Shown here in pieces: positions 11,475 through 22,874 of a stretch of DNA of 64,000 bases; within the stretch, counting starts at the first letter, position 1; the number at the start of each line of letters is the position of its first letter. The notes under the pieces are model-generated. The model was not told the origin of the DNA. It did no database searches and saw only the letters and a program-made list of their open reading frames with translations. This stretch comes from Cryptomeria japonica. Lineage: Eukaryota > Streptophyta > Pinopsida > Cupressales > Cupressaceae. Location of the stretch: the NCBI RefSeq assembly GCF_030272615.1, contig NC_081412.1, positions 543,202,335 to 543,266,334 on the forward strand. Direction: 5' to 3'. The translations under genes were made by a program, and so were the position numbers.

Positions 11475-14400
11475 GGAATCTATTGAGGAGTATGGTCCAT
11501 TTGCACAATGATAAATTTATTTTTATGATGTGATAACTTTGAATATGAAATAGAATGATAAATATTAATGACATCCATCACATACTAATAATATCCTCTT
11601 CCAAATTTTGAAGAAAGAGCATCCTATCATTAAAAGAATGAAAATTAAGTAAAATTGGATTGTTAGGAATAGAATACCCTTAATCAAGTCCATTTAGTTA
11701 TGGTTTTATATCAAATATCAAGAGCATTAGTAGTAATCTAAGATAACCCTTTTTGGTTGAGTATTTTAGGGGGGAACGAGCATGTCAAGGATTTATTTAT
11801 AACTAGATAAGTATTGTCATATTTGAATTACATTTGAACATGTTTATATATTTAGAGACCGAAAACAAACCATTGTGACATATTTCAAAGATAAAAATCC
11901 AATGGATTATATTGTAAGATTGATAAAAATAATTCTTAACTAGGAGGATATTTTGTCCTCATTGGTGCACCCATTCAATAGTTTCCATGGATGCTAGAGT
12001 AGGATTACCTAGGATAAAATTTCCACCAATTAGTTTATTCAGGTCTAATTATTCATTTTTCTTTATATTCAATCCTTGTAGCTTTTCATTTATTAATGAT
12101 TTAATAAGAGGTATTAAGAAAATTAATAGGATACCATTTAGAGACAGAGTCTCCATTCTCTCCATCAAAAATAATTTGTATAGGTCTTTATTAATATCAA
12201 GTCCTAAAGAAGCTTTATTCAAAGATTTTAATATAATAGCTAGAAATATTCTTTAATATATTGTCATATGTTTTGATGGAACTCAAAGAAAAGACCATCA
12301 ACTCTAGGGATTTTGTTAGAAGTCATTGAAAACATGGTTTGTTCTAAGCCCTTCATATAGTATACACCTTCTTAAAAGTATGATCTTTAATAACATATTC
12401 TTGTATTAACTAGATGCGTCTTTCTAATGAGAATATTTTTAAAGAAGTATTTCTTAATAATTTTGAAATAAGACTTTAAGCTCTTCTGGTTATGTGGCTA
12501 TGTTATTCAACTTTATAATTCTTATCGAATTATTACATGTTCTAGTTACTTTGTCTATTTACATCTAATTTAATCTTATCACATTTTATAATTGATCTTA
12601 ACTTTAATATATAATCTATTAATTCTGCTGCAATCACTTAATCAAATCTTCAAAAACATGTCATTACATTTAGTATCAAAATCTAATTATTGAGACTTTG
12701 ATTTTATCACACTTTCAAATTACATCATGTTGTATGTCTATGTACCATCAAATTATGAATTACAATACCTATTATTTGTAACTTCATACCCTCTGCAATA
12801 CTATATAATACAAACCTCAAGTCAATCATTAAGCTTGATACATTTCTTCTAATATCCTCAAATTAACTCTCTCTCTATATTAATTGATTATCTATATTTT
12901 TAAAAGAAAAAATAAAAAATTCATACAATTTTTTTTCTGACCTTCTCTGTTAACTAATTATTGAAAACCCATATTAAGATGTGAAATTATAGTTCATTGA
13001 AACTTCCTACATGTGCTTACCACAATAACATATGACTACCTCTATGACTTTTTGGACTTAGACCCCACAAAACACGGATCTTCACCTACCATACAAAAGA
13101 TGTATCTTTCGCTTTAAACAAGGACCTTCACCTACCACTGAATTTTGTATAGGAAAGAACATAGAACGCAGAATAACAATAGAAATGAAGGATAGAAACA
13201 TGTCTGACCACTGAATTTTGCATAATAAAGAAGGGTTTGATATTTCCAAGCACTTTTTACAACCATTAGAAGATGTTATAAAGAGAAGATGTTTTTGATA
13301 TTTTGAGAGTCGTATATTCAGCGGGAAGCAGATCTTGTAGTAACGTAAGAGTACAGGACTCCCATTAAATTTCCTCCTGTCTTAATACAAAACGTGCCAA
13401 ACGACCACAAGCTGTACAATTTGACAAATTCTACGTAGGCCAGTTGGACGAAATTTCCTTTGTCTTAATACATTGTAAAATGGCTTAAATTCAAAGCTCG
13501 AGCTTGTTTGTCAAGCAGCCATGGACAATTGCCCTTTGAATGCTAAGACGTCTCTTATTTAAAAAAATCATATGGTGAATTTTCTACATATAATTCAAAA
13601 GGTTTGAATATATGAAAGATTATAATAATTTTCCCATGAACAGTACATCGGTAGTGAAAAATGTGAAAATCCGAATGCATGGAATTTTCTTCATACAGTT
13701 GAAGAATTTGGTATTCAATCTCATCCAAGTGATTGATGATCTTCAAATTCTCTTTGCATTTTGCTTCCCCATGAATAATGTGATATGAAAACATTGAAAT
13801 TATCTGATTTTTCATATATTATAAAATATTCTATCTCTTAGAATCCACTACAATGTTATTATGAAGACCTCCATCAAAAATAACTTCTTTCTATTATAGA
13901 ACATGATAAAAAAATAGTAGGAAGATACTTGAAAATGACATTCCATTTTACTTTTCCCACAAATAATATTAGAAAATTTGTTTCAAACTTGATTGTGTTG
14001 ACAAAATGGAAGTTTAACTAGCTAAACCATCATACATTACAATCTTTCATGCTAAAGAAATTTGGGGTCTTAGACTTTTCAAACCAAAATATGAGCATGA
14101 TTCTCACCTTTGGACCTCCAAACTTGAGAGTCAACTTTTTCCACGTATTCTCTGGGAGCTTACATTTTCATTTTTGGTTGAATCTAGGATTTAAGGACAT
14201 AGTAGGAAGGAGGTTCACATAAACTTTTTTTTTTACAAGAAAGATTTAATAAACTAATATTTGCACAACCACAACCAATCCTTACAAAAATTACAATGTA
14301 GTGGAATGCAATGCTTCATAACTAAACCTACATGGACATGTAACATTACAAATATAATCTCCCAATAATCCTTGGTTCAAACCATAAAGCTTTCAGGATA

Positions 14401-14601
14401 ATTTCCCAATCACCAAACCATCAAAATCATTTTTATAACAATTCTTAGTTTTATTTTTAAAATGGACATTGGGCTGGAGTGCGGGAGTGGTGGGAGATCA
14501 AGTTGCAGAGGGAGATTCAGATGATGTAGAGGATGATGATGGAGTAGGAGGGGGAGACAAATTATAGGAAGACAAAGATGATGGTGGAGGTTTAGTTATT
14601 G
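11475..14601. other. AT-rich spacer, mostly unannotated
   Basis: Flanking DNA between LARD-A copy 2 and LARD-B. Apart from the LINE relic at 11930-12540 I see no gene. The longest other frame (13555-13815, minus, 86 codons) has no recognised motif. The phrase CCACTGAATTTTG recurs at about 13135 and 13207. Purine-rich sequence with repeated GATGATG triplets occupies 14470-14590. Confidence 0.5.
11930..12540 (-). pseudogene. Probable LINE reverse transcriptase relic
   Basis: On the minus strand around 12340-12260 the reading MFSMTSNKIPRVDGL followed by FEFHQN resembles the start of the RT domain of plant L1-type LINEs, where a 'kAPGPDGf...FFQkfW' type motif is conserved. Upstream residues (minus, 12540-12350) have the spacing of the region that precedes it, in several frames. 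The stretch downstream to 11930 is open but not recognisable. The relic is short, with frameshifts, and the call rests on one motif read by eye, so alternatives remain possible. Confidence 0.38.
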
Positions 14602-14606
14602 TAGAG

Positions 14607-14959
14607 TGTTGATGTTAGTAGTGGTGGGAATTATCTCCTAGGTTCGAAATCATCTATAATTATTGATGTCGACTATATATTTATGTCGATTCAGTCCAAA
14701 AGTCACCTCACTTTGAAAGAGGCCGATTCTTTATGAGGAGTCACCATAACGAGTACATATATAAGTTAATTTCCTCCTCATTCGGAGTAGAGTGTAGAAG
14801 ACAAGCAGGTCGATACATAGGCAGATCAAATATATAGTTAATATGGATTATCCAGAAAATGAGTGCTCGGGGGAGATGATAGAAGTATATCGTCTATGGT
14901 TGGGAGGACAACAATGATCTGTATCATTGCCTGTGGTTAAATGAGCACACCCTTCAATA
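14607..14959 (+). repeat. 5' LTR of LARD-B
   Basis: 353 bp, beginning TGTTGATGTTAG and ending CCCTTCAATA (CA end mutated; the 3' LTR ends TTCAACA). It retains the uninterrupted sequence around 14881-14885 (AGAAG), which serves as an empty-site reference for the TIR-1 insertion in the 3' LTR. Confidence 0.9.
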
Positions 14960-14971
14960 TGGTATCAAATC
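14960..14971 (+). other. Primer binding site, LARD-B
   Basis: TGGTATCAAATC directly follows the 5' LTR and resembles the initiator-Met primer site TGGTATCAGAGC seen in Copia-A, with two changes. Confidence 0.75.
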
Positions 14972-15847
14972 AAGCGCGATAACAGGGGCATTATATTCTA
15001 CAGAGCCTTGCATAGTAATCAAAGAGATTAGATCAATGTTCGGGTGTGGATTAGCAACTAAGATTGGGTAATAATTATTTAGATAGTCGTATTGCCTTCC
15101 CATACAATTCACTATGTTTAAAAAAGAATTGGCATTCATTTTGATGGCGTTTAATTGTGTGAAATATAATACTAGTGGCTCGACATTGGGTGGTCTACTA
15201 AAATTCAGACATTAGAATTATTGTTGGTTGAAAGATTAATCTCATTTGTGGGTACCGAAAGTTCACTGGCCGTGCAATTATCTCATTTATACCATATCTC
15301 TGAATGAGAGAGCTTATTAGTGCTTGGGAGGGGTAATTGTGAAGATTGTCCTATTTTGAGTGATTTATCTTTCCATAATTGTTAGGCATTTTATTGACCA
15401 ATTTATGTGTGAGATCTGTGGAGGTGGAATCAACTATAGGGTTGTGGAACAATGATGATATGAAGACATAGTTATATGATGACACAAAAGGACTGTGAGT
15501 ATTATCAAAAAATACTATTTAAAATGTGTGAAAAAAGAGTACGAAGATTGCATTCCCCTGTATTCTCTTAGGGAAAGTTTGGCACCTGAGGACGGTAGAG
15601 CAGGAATCAAAATTTCAAAATGTGAAATACCTAGTATCTAGGAAGATTGAACAACCAGAACCTTAATAAGAAAGGAAAGCACATTTTTGGTGTTGGGCAA
15701 TCTATTTAAATCAACAGATGATAGAATTTATTCTCTAGTGTAACCCAAGTATAACCAGACTATGCAAGCAATGGTGAAGGGGCGAGAAAGTGAATAAGGT
15801 GAAGAAAGAGAGAGGAGGAAATAGCCTCAAAGCCTCAACCAGAAGAA
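14972..15847 (+). other. LARD-B interior upstream of the captured gene
   Basis: About 880 bp with stops in all frames. A 61-codon minus-strand frame (15139-14954) overlaps the primer site and is not credible as a gene. No gag motif is visible. Confidence 0.5.
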
Positions 15848-17242
15848 TCCCCAAGCGCTTCAGATGTTGGCTCGCATCCAAGCGGAAAGTCAAAAAAACT
15901 TCACCCAATTCGAATCAAATCCGATCTAAAATCCATTCCAGAAAAATTTGAATCAAAAGAAACCTCGCCAAAGAATTAGCAAAAGGGCTTGGATAAAGTC
16001 AGAATTTTCGAAAGACGAAGGTTGTGTAAGGTTTCTACTAATACTGTTACCTCCAACTCCCATAGTATGCCGTTTGATGGGTCCCAAGAAGATGAAGGTT
16101 GTGGTGAGAATTATTTAAAGTATGAAATGAGGAATACAATGGGTTATACAATCATCCAATGGCCAACAATGTATCTTCCAAGAGTAAAAATAAAAGAAGG
16201 ATCAGTGTGAATGAAATAAGTTCAAAGCTTCATTCTCTAAACATCAAGAATTGCGAGTCCTTCAATAAAACAGATATTGGTAAAGAAAAGTTTAATTTAG
16301 AATGTAGGTTCAGTATTAGTGATACATTTAATTCTCTCAGTGATAGTTCAATTGATGAGTGCAATGGTGATGATGAATATGAGGTTATTGGTAAAGAAAA
16401 GTTTAATTTAGAATGTAGGTTCAGTATTAGTGATACATTTAATTCTCTCAGTGATAGTTCAATTGATGAGTGCAATGGTGATGATGAATATGAGGTTGAG
16501 GATGAGAAAAAGAAAAGAGTCAAAGGGTTGGGAGGATGAGGAGTCTGCATGGGAGGATGAGGAGTCTGCATGTAGTGGCAAGGACACAAAGGATGAAGCC
16601 AAAATTCCTATTCACAGCTTTGATGCTCCATATTTTGAGAGTGCACAATCAACATTGTCTTCATTGTCTCATATGGGTGATGATGGTGAAGAGAATTATG
16701 TTGAATCAACTAGAGATACATCATTCTTTATTGGTGCTAGTTTTAGGGATCAAGAAGATGCTCCTAAGTTGTTAAACACTAAAATAGACCATATGCATGG
16801 TATCTTTTGTGCAAATAATGCCAAAGTAACACCTTTAAAGGTAGTTGAATAAAATAAAAATACATCTCAATTTTGTACAGCAGTAGAAGTCTCTTCTTCT
16901 GCTTTGGAGCTTGATTCTATGTGTTCCGAGAGTGATAACGATTTACTAGAATACGAAAATTTTATGAAGGTTAGAGTAAACAATCATGTATCTCTTGTGA
17001 AGGGAAATAATGAGAAGGATTCATATGAAATAAATGCTAGTGACGAGGAAGACACTTCTTTAGCAGCAACAGAAGATGCTATTGTGTTCACTGATAATAA
17101 TAAAAATTACACACTTAATGGGAAAATTGAAAAACACTTGTATGCACATCAACATGAATGAATCAAGTGGCTTTGGGATCTTCATCGTAAATGTAGAGGA
17201 GGCATTCTCGGCAATGACATGGGTTTGGGAAAAACATTGTAG
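15848..17242 (+). pseudogene. Captured SNF2-family ATPase gene sequence (CHR24/ERCC6L-like N-terminal half), broken
   Basis: The plus strand encodes, with about two frameshifts and several stops, an acidic Ser-rich region ending in KIEKHLYAHQHE, a stop, then IKWLWDLHRKCRGGILGNDM and GLGKT at 17152-17236. That is the start of a SNF2 ATPase domain: the Q-motif-like 'hlypHQ.eGi.WL' block followed by motif I (DMGLGKT). In the CHR24/ERCC6L (PICH) group a long disordered N-terminus with an RRRLCK element precedes the same block, and RRRLCKV appears here at about 16009-16032. Coding sequence stops at 17242, just after motif I, so helicase motifs Ia-VI are absent. No intron-like interruption is obvious, which suggests capture of processed RNA. 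The two frame changes and the GAA-TGA stop before IKW show it is not functional. Confidence 0.72.
16276..16497 (+). repeat. 111-bp tandem duplication in the captured coding sequence
   Basis: Two units (16276-16386 and 16387-16497) appear identical and encode the same 37 residues starting IGKEKFNLECRFS. The length is a multiple of three, so the frame is kept. The lack of differences implies a recent event compared with the decay around it. A smaller 21-bp duplication (TGGGAGGATGAGGAGTCTGCA) follows at about 16530-16571. Confidence 0.9.
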
Positions 17243-17555
17243 GACAGATCAAAGAGAAAAAGGATGATGAGAGATCGCATTCAAGGGAGGAAGAGCTTGA
17301 TGCATCCTGTGAGGAAGTCATGCAGGCTAAAGAATGTAGACACAACTTGCTGCTATGGGACTAAGTTGGTGGAACATAACTGGAGAGATCTCTTGAAGAG
17401 GAATAACCTATATGGATTGTCATTGTGATCACTTTATTCAAAGAGGAGGAATTAACATTCAAAGCTTGAGTTTGACAAACCAATAGAGGCAACCTTGGAT
17501 GAGGAGGTCAAGAGATTGATGCAAGAACTTGGAGCTTCAGAGGGAGTCACATTAT

Positions 17556-17710
17556 AATTTGTTAATGCATTTTTTCTCTAAGACAGAGAAATTTGAGGTG
17601 AAAGCCCTTGTTAATGCATTTTTCTCTGAGATGGAGAAACTTGAGGTGAAAGCCCTTGTTAATGCATCTTTCTTTGAGACAAAGAAATTGTAGGTGAAAG
17701 CCCTTGTCCA
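17556..17710 (+). repeat. Tandem repeat, three units of about 48 bp
   Basis: Units begin TTGTTAATGCAT and end GTGAAAGCCC, at about 17560, 17608 and 17656. Copies differ at several positions. Located in the 3' interior of LARD-B. Confidence 0.8.
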
Positions 17711-17727
17711 TCTCTGAGACGGAGATG

Positions 17728-18150
17728 TGGTTTTTTCCACCCTCTGGGAGTAGCCATGGTGGATGTCATGTTGAGTGACTCCATGACAACATCACATTGA
17801 GACACTCCATGATGATTCTCTTGTACTTGTGTTTATCCACCCTCTAGGAGTAGCCATGGTGTATGTCATGTTGAGAGACTCCATAATGACGTCATGTTGA
17901 GTGTCTCTGTGATGGGAACTTGTGCACTTGGTCCCTTCCACACATGGGAGTAGCCATTCTGGATATCACGTTGAGTGACTCCGTCTTGAACTCTTTGTAC
18001 TTGTATTTCTTTCCACATATGGAAGTAGCCATGGTGGACGTCATGTTGAGAGATTCCATGATGTTGTCACGTTGAGAGACTTCGTGATGAATTATTTTCC
18101 ACAGATGGGTGTAGCCATTGTGGGTGTCATGTTAAGAGACTCCATGACAT
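17728..18150 (+). repeat. Tandem repeat, about five units of 80-100 bp
   Basis: Each unit contains 'ccac(c/a)...gggagtagccatggtgg', then 'gtcatgttgagagactcc'. Units start near 17734, 17835, 17938, 18013 and 18100. Sub-repeats of GTTGAG(A/T)GACTCC(A/G)TGA occur within the units. The array ends just before the polypurine tract. Confidence 0.8.
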
Positions 18151-18177
18151 GGATATTTGGAAAGATACCTCCCTAGC

Positions 18178-18187
18178 TAAGAGGGAG
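18178..18187 (+). other. Polypurine tract, LARD-B
   Basis: TAAGAGGGAG lies immediately before the TGTTGATG start of the 3' LTR. Confidence 0.7.
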
Positions 18188-18449
18188 TGTTGATGTTAGT
18201 AGTAGTGAGAGTTATCTCCTAAGTTTTAAATCATCTATAACTATTTAAGCCAACTCTATATTTATGTTGACTCGGTCCAAAAGTCACCTCACTTTGAAAG
18301 AGGCTGATTCTTCAGGGTATATATATAAGTTAATTTCCTCCTCATTGGGAGTAGAGTGTAGAAGACAAGTAGGTTGATACATAGGCAGATCAAATACATA
18401 GTTAATCTGCATTATCTAGAAAAGGAGTGCTCAAGGGAGACGATAGCAG
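18188..18449 (+). repeat. 3' LTR of LARD-B, left part
   Basis: Matches 14607-14885 of the 5' LTR, then stops at ...GATAGCAG where TIR-1 begins. AGCAG (18445-18449) is the left copy of the insertion duplication. Confidence 0.9.
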
Positions 18450-19187
18450 GGCCAAAGCATGGAGTTGTGTCACACTTTGGGCCAACGAAGGGTAGTCTGG
18501 CCGAACTGAGTCGAGCTGGACTGAGTCCGGCTGGACTAAGTCCGATCGGACTACCCCCAGGCCGCATGGCACCTACGTTGCGCTGAAATGGTGTCGAGAG
18601 TTTGGACGGACTTAGTTTGACCAAACTCCCTTAGTTCAAATGGCGCCATCCGAAAAAAAATCAATTTTTTTAATAATGTTAGAACTAAGGGTAGTCTGGC
18701 CGTCGGACCAAACTATCCTATGTGTCATGTGATGTGGCAGAAAAAATGTCAAAAACTCTCTATTTTTGAAAATTTTCACTTTTGCTCAAATTTTCTTTAA
18801 GCAAAATATTTTTTTTACAAAAATCTAAAAATACCCTTTTGTAGAGCTCGAAGTCACGAAGCTAGTCATATAATTTTTTTTACTCTTTTGATAATTTAAA
18901 AAAATAAATTATTAATTAAACATTGCGAGTATCTTTTTAATGTTAAAAAAGGCTGATCAGAAATAAAATAAATAAATTTTAAATGAAATTAACAAAAATT
19001 AAAAAAAGTTATTTACACTAGATGAGAGAATCTTCTTGAAAAGTGTTTTTTTTGGATAATGATTAAATTTAGTAGTTAAAAGGTGACGCCGAACAAAAAC
19101 TGACAAATTTAGCTATGTTGGACTTCAAAATATTATAATGAGAAAAATATACATCAAAATTTAAATTTGTTTATTTAACACTGCATA

Positions 19188-20236
19188 TGTTGGTATTTTG
19201 GATATGTTGATATGGTTTTGTCATTGATGTCAACACTTGTCAACATTTATCAGCACTTGGAGACTCTTGATTATGTTCACCGACAAGTTAGTGACTTATG
19301 CACAGTCAACGGTATTTGGTTCACTGACAGGTTATATTATTCACAGACACTTGAAATGACTTGGAGACTACTTGGTTATGTCAAAGACATTGTTTGGACA
19401 CTTTGTTATGGTTATTTGTTCATTGGTCTATTCGGGTTTGCATATTTTTTGTTACCGGCTAATAGGTCTAGGTTATGCACCAACAAGCATATCTATTCCA
19501 GATCAGCACAACACGTTATGAAGATGATTTGTTATTATCATAAATGCATTGAGCTGACATGATGCATCGGATATTGATTCAATTAGAAATGATTTTATTG
19601 TAATATCTTTAGTGAGCCGACCTACTCAATTGGTCTTAGGTTATGGTATAAATGTAAGATCTCATTTGTGAGATCGATATGTGATGAAAGTAAGTGTGAA
19701 TAAGGTATATGCAAAAATAAGGAGAATTATACATGCAGACATCATTCAAGATTGAAGGAAGGTTTGAAGAAGGTATATCAGAGCTAAACCAATACTGAAT
19801 CAAGCATATGAAGATTCTATTTTGAGTAGTAAATTATCATTGGATTTAACCATCCAATTGTAGTCAGTGTGACTCCCATTTTGTGATTGGGCAGTGAGCT
19901 CTAGGCAACTGGCCTTTTTGCATGTGTAGACTCCATATTGTACACACATACTATCTGCAGTAGTATCATCTAATTGTGGGTAAGGCTTCCCACCATGGTT
20001 TTTCCCCTTACAGGGTTTCCACGTATAAATATCTATGTTATGTGTTGTGGTTGTTATTGTCTTTCTGTTTCATGCATTAATCTTTACCGGTACTACAATT
20101 AACTGATAAAACTGTCTGCCGGCATAAAGTTTGGTTTATCGGTATTAAGCATTAAGTTTTGGTTAAGTTAATTTTGGTTTGAATTTATTGGACAACTGAT
20201 TCACTCCCCCCTCTCATTTGTCTTCAAGACCTAACA
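19188..20236 (+). repeat. 5' LTR of Copia-A
   Basis: 1049 bp, TGTTGGTATTTTGG...GACCTAACA. It matches the 3' LTR throughout with many single-base differences, so the insertion is not recent. A short open frame at 19212-19562 is LTR sequence, not a gene. Confidence 0.93.
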
Positions 20237-20238
20237 AT

Positions 20239-20250
20239 TGGTATCAGAGC
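20239..20250 (+). other. Primer binding site, Copia-A
   Basis: TGGTATCAGAGC, the standard initiator-Met tRNA complement, 2 bp inside the 5' LTR. Confidence 0.93.
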
Positions 20251-20293
20251 CTAGTCCTCTTTTTGCAGAAGTTTAATAGCTTGAGGAGATCTA

Positions 20294-21380
20294 ATGTCTT
20301 CTAGCTATTTTAGGAAGGACAATCCGAAACTTGATGGAACAACCTATGGCATATGGAAGATCAGGATAGAGACACATTTGATTTGCATTGGAAAGGACAT
20401 ATGGGATGTTACAAAGAATGTTTATGCTGCTCCTACTAAAGGTCAACCTAATCCACCAAACTTGGCTAAAGATAAGGAAAATGATTGGAAAGCAAGAGAA
20501 GCACTTTTGAGCGCATTGTTAGATCAGAAAAATCATGGGATTATTAGATAGATCTACTACTGAAGCTATTTTGGACAAATTGGAAACATTGAATGAAGGA
20601 GATTCCACAGTCAAAATTGCAAAATTTGAATGCTTCCGGGTTAGGTATGAAAATCTGAAAATGGAAGAAGATGAAAGGATTTATGCTTTTATGAAAAGAG
20701 TAAATGAAATTGTTTTGTGTATACAATGTTGTGGAGGAACCTTAAGTGAAGATGAAATTGTTTCTAAAGTTTTAAGAGCATTTCCACTGGTATATAAAAT
20801 GAAAGTTATTGCTATAAATGAATTGAGAACAATGCCTAATACATCAGTATCTAGAGACACTCTGGTTGGAAAACTTTCAGCTTTTGAACTTGAGAAATTT
20901 GGTCATATTGCTGAAATAAAGAGAGATATAGATTTTAAGGCATCAACTTCATCTGCATCATCATCATCATCATCATCATTTGACAAATCTGATTGGAAAG
21001 CCTTTTATGCAAGAGAACTTGAAGAAAGCAAGAGAGAAAATGAAGAATTGGAAGAACTTGAAGCATTATTTGCAAGGAAAATGCCTAAAGGTCTAGTTGG
21101 AAGTAAGTATGAAGGTAAATCACCCTTTAAATATTTTAACTACAATAAGATTGGTCATATGGCTTCTAGGTGTCCTGATAGACATGCAAGATTGAAAGAA
21201 GAAGCTAAAAGAACATATAAGCCTAACCTTGAATATCAGAGATACAAGTTTAAGAAGAATAGAGGCAAATCTTGTTACTATCCTGATGAAGGAGTTATTG
21301 ATGATTCTGATGAGGATCTGACAGACAATGGATGGGCTTTTGTTGCTATAACAGAAGATCAACCGACACTTACCATTCAA
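20294..21380 (+). pseudogene. Copia-A gag (UBN2 type), frameshifted
   Basis: Starts MSSSYFRKDNPKLDG and continues with a YGIWKIRIETHL segment, the typical N-terminus of plant Copia gag (DUF4219/UBN2). The first frame ends at 20551 and the reading continues in another frame from 20535, so one frameshift lies near there. The downstream part has the UBN2 helical region, a poly-Ser tract encoded by (TCA)n at about 20955-20980, a coiled Glu-rich segment and a zinc knuckle at about 21127-21170. The first two cysteines of that knuckle are Tyr (YFNYNKIGHMASRC), so it would not bind zinc normally. Gag would form the particle shell and package RNA. Confidence 0.85.
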
Positions 21381-21409
21381 CCGGTAGAGCATGCCCTAGT
21401 AGCTAAAAT

Positions 21410-22618
21410 TGAATATAAGGATAAATGGATCATTGATTCAGGATGTTCACATCATATGACTGGTGATAGAAGTAAATTCTTAACCTTTCAAGAATACAAT
21501 CGAGGTCTAGTGAGATTTGAAGATGATAAAGCTTGTTTGATCAAAAGAAAAGGCACTATATCTTTTGATGGTACGAACAATATTGATAATGTTTACTATG
21601 TTGAAGGTTTGAAGCATAATCTTTTGAATGTTGGTCAATTAGTTGAAAATGGATTTGAGTTACAATTCAAGAATGGTAAATGCACAATCATGAATAGAAT
21701 TGGTTTAGAAATTGCAACCGGTAATCAAACTAGAGGTAATATCTTTCATTTGAATAACTATGAGAAGGCATGTTTGATTCCTCATATTGATGAAAGTTGG
21801 TTATGGTATAAGAGACATTGTCATGCAAATTTTGATTGCATTGTGAAAATCAGTACAACTAAGATATTAAGAGATTTACCTAAGATTGTTAAACCTCAAA
21901 ATCCAGTATGTAAGGAATGTCAATTTGGAAAGCAAGTTGAGAATATTTTAAGAGTATACCAGATAAATCCAATGATTCTCTTGACTTAATTCATATTGAT
22001 TTATGTGGTCTAGTAAGAAATAGAAGTTGACAAGGAGATAGGTATTTTATGCTAATCATTGATGACTACTCTAGAATGTGTTGGGTTACTTTTCTCAGGG
22101 AGAAATCAGAAGATTTTGGGAAATTCAAACAATTCAAGGTGATGGTAGAGAATGAAACCGGTAAGAAAATCAAATGTTTGAGATCAAATCAAGGAGGTGA
22201 ATTCACTTCTAAGGAATTTAATACATTCTGTGAAGTGAATGAGATCAAAAGACAGATATCAACACTTCAGATACCCTAGCAGAATGGAGTTGTGGAAAGG
22301 AAGAACATAACTATCTTAGATGCAGCTAGAAGCATGATATCAAAAGCAAACCTACCTCATTTATATTGGAGAGAAGCAGTGAATACAACAATTTACACAT
22401 TCAACAAAGTTCACATCAAAGGTGAAACCGGTAAGACCCCTCATGAACTATGGTTTGGTAATACTCCTACTCTTAAATATTTTAGAATATTTGGAAGTAA
22501 ATGCTATCGTAGAAGAGATGAGTATATTGACAAATTTGATCCTAGAAATGATGAAATAATATTTCTTGGTTATTCATCTAAGAGCAAGGTATATAGATGT
22601 TTTAACAAGAGATTGTAG
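21410..22618 (+). pseudogene. Copia-A protease and integrase, broken
   Basis: An aspartic protease core DSGCSHHMTGD lies at about 21435-21467, followed by the GAG-pre-integrase region with its His/Cys zinc site (RHCHANFDC and CKECQFGK, 21812-21932). A stop at 21987 and a frame change lead into the integrase core: first Asp in IIDDYSR (about 22053). The second Asp should be in the RSDxGGEF motif but reads RSNQGGEF (about 22180-22203). The final Glu is in VVERKN. A TAG at 22277-22279 interrupts the core. Loss of the second catalytic Asp plus the stops mean this integrase is dead. Confidence 0.88.
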
Positions 22619-22874
22619 AAAATTGTTGAGAGTGCAAATGTGAAGATTGATGAACAGTTTAGACGAAATTCAAGGTACATGGAATCTAAACCGGCAATAG
22701 AGATAATAACAAACAAACCTATAATGAGTACACTGGTACAAAATGTTCATCCAGTTATACCAACATCATCTAAGGATTCAACAGTGACTAAAGAATAATA
22801 GCAAGTAAAACACCCCGGTATGTAAGATTGAACCACTCCGAAGATTAGATACTTGAAAAAAATATCAAAGAGTT

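Noticed and set aside
11987-12256. 89-codon plus-strand ORF as a host gene
   Set aside because: It is antisense to a probable LINE RT relic and has no motif of its own.
13555-13815. 86-codon minus-strand ORF as a host gene
   Set aside because: No recognised domain, no neighbouring exon-like sequence, and AT-rich composition; cannot be supported.
16230-16589. 119-codon minus-strand ORF with internal repeats
   Set aside because: It is the antisense shadow of the 111-bp duplication in the captured SNF2 fragment.
15989-17242. The SNF2-like sequence as a functional host gene
   Set aside because: It lies between the primer site and polypurine tract of an LTR element with perfect target duplications, has frameshifts and stops, and ends right after motif I.
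19212-19562. 116-codon plus-strand ORF, repeated at 24706-25116
   Set aside because: Both lie in or across the two LTRs of Copia-A and are repeats of each other; no coding role is needed.
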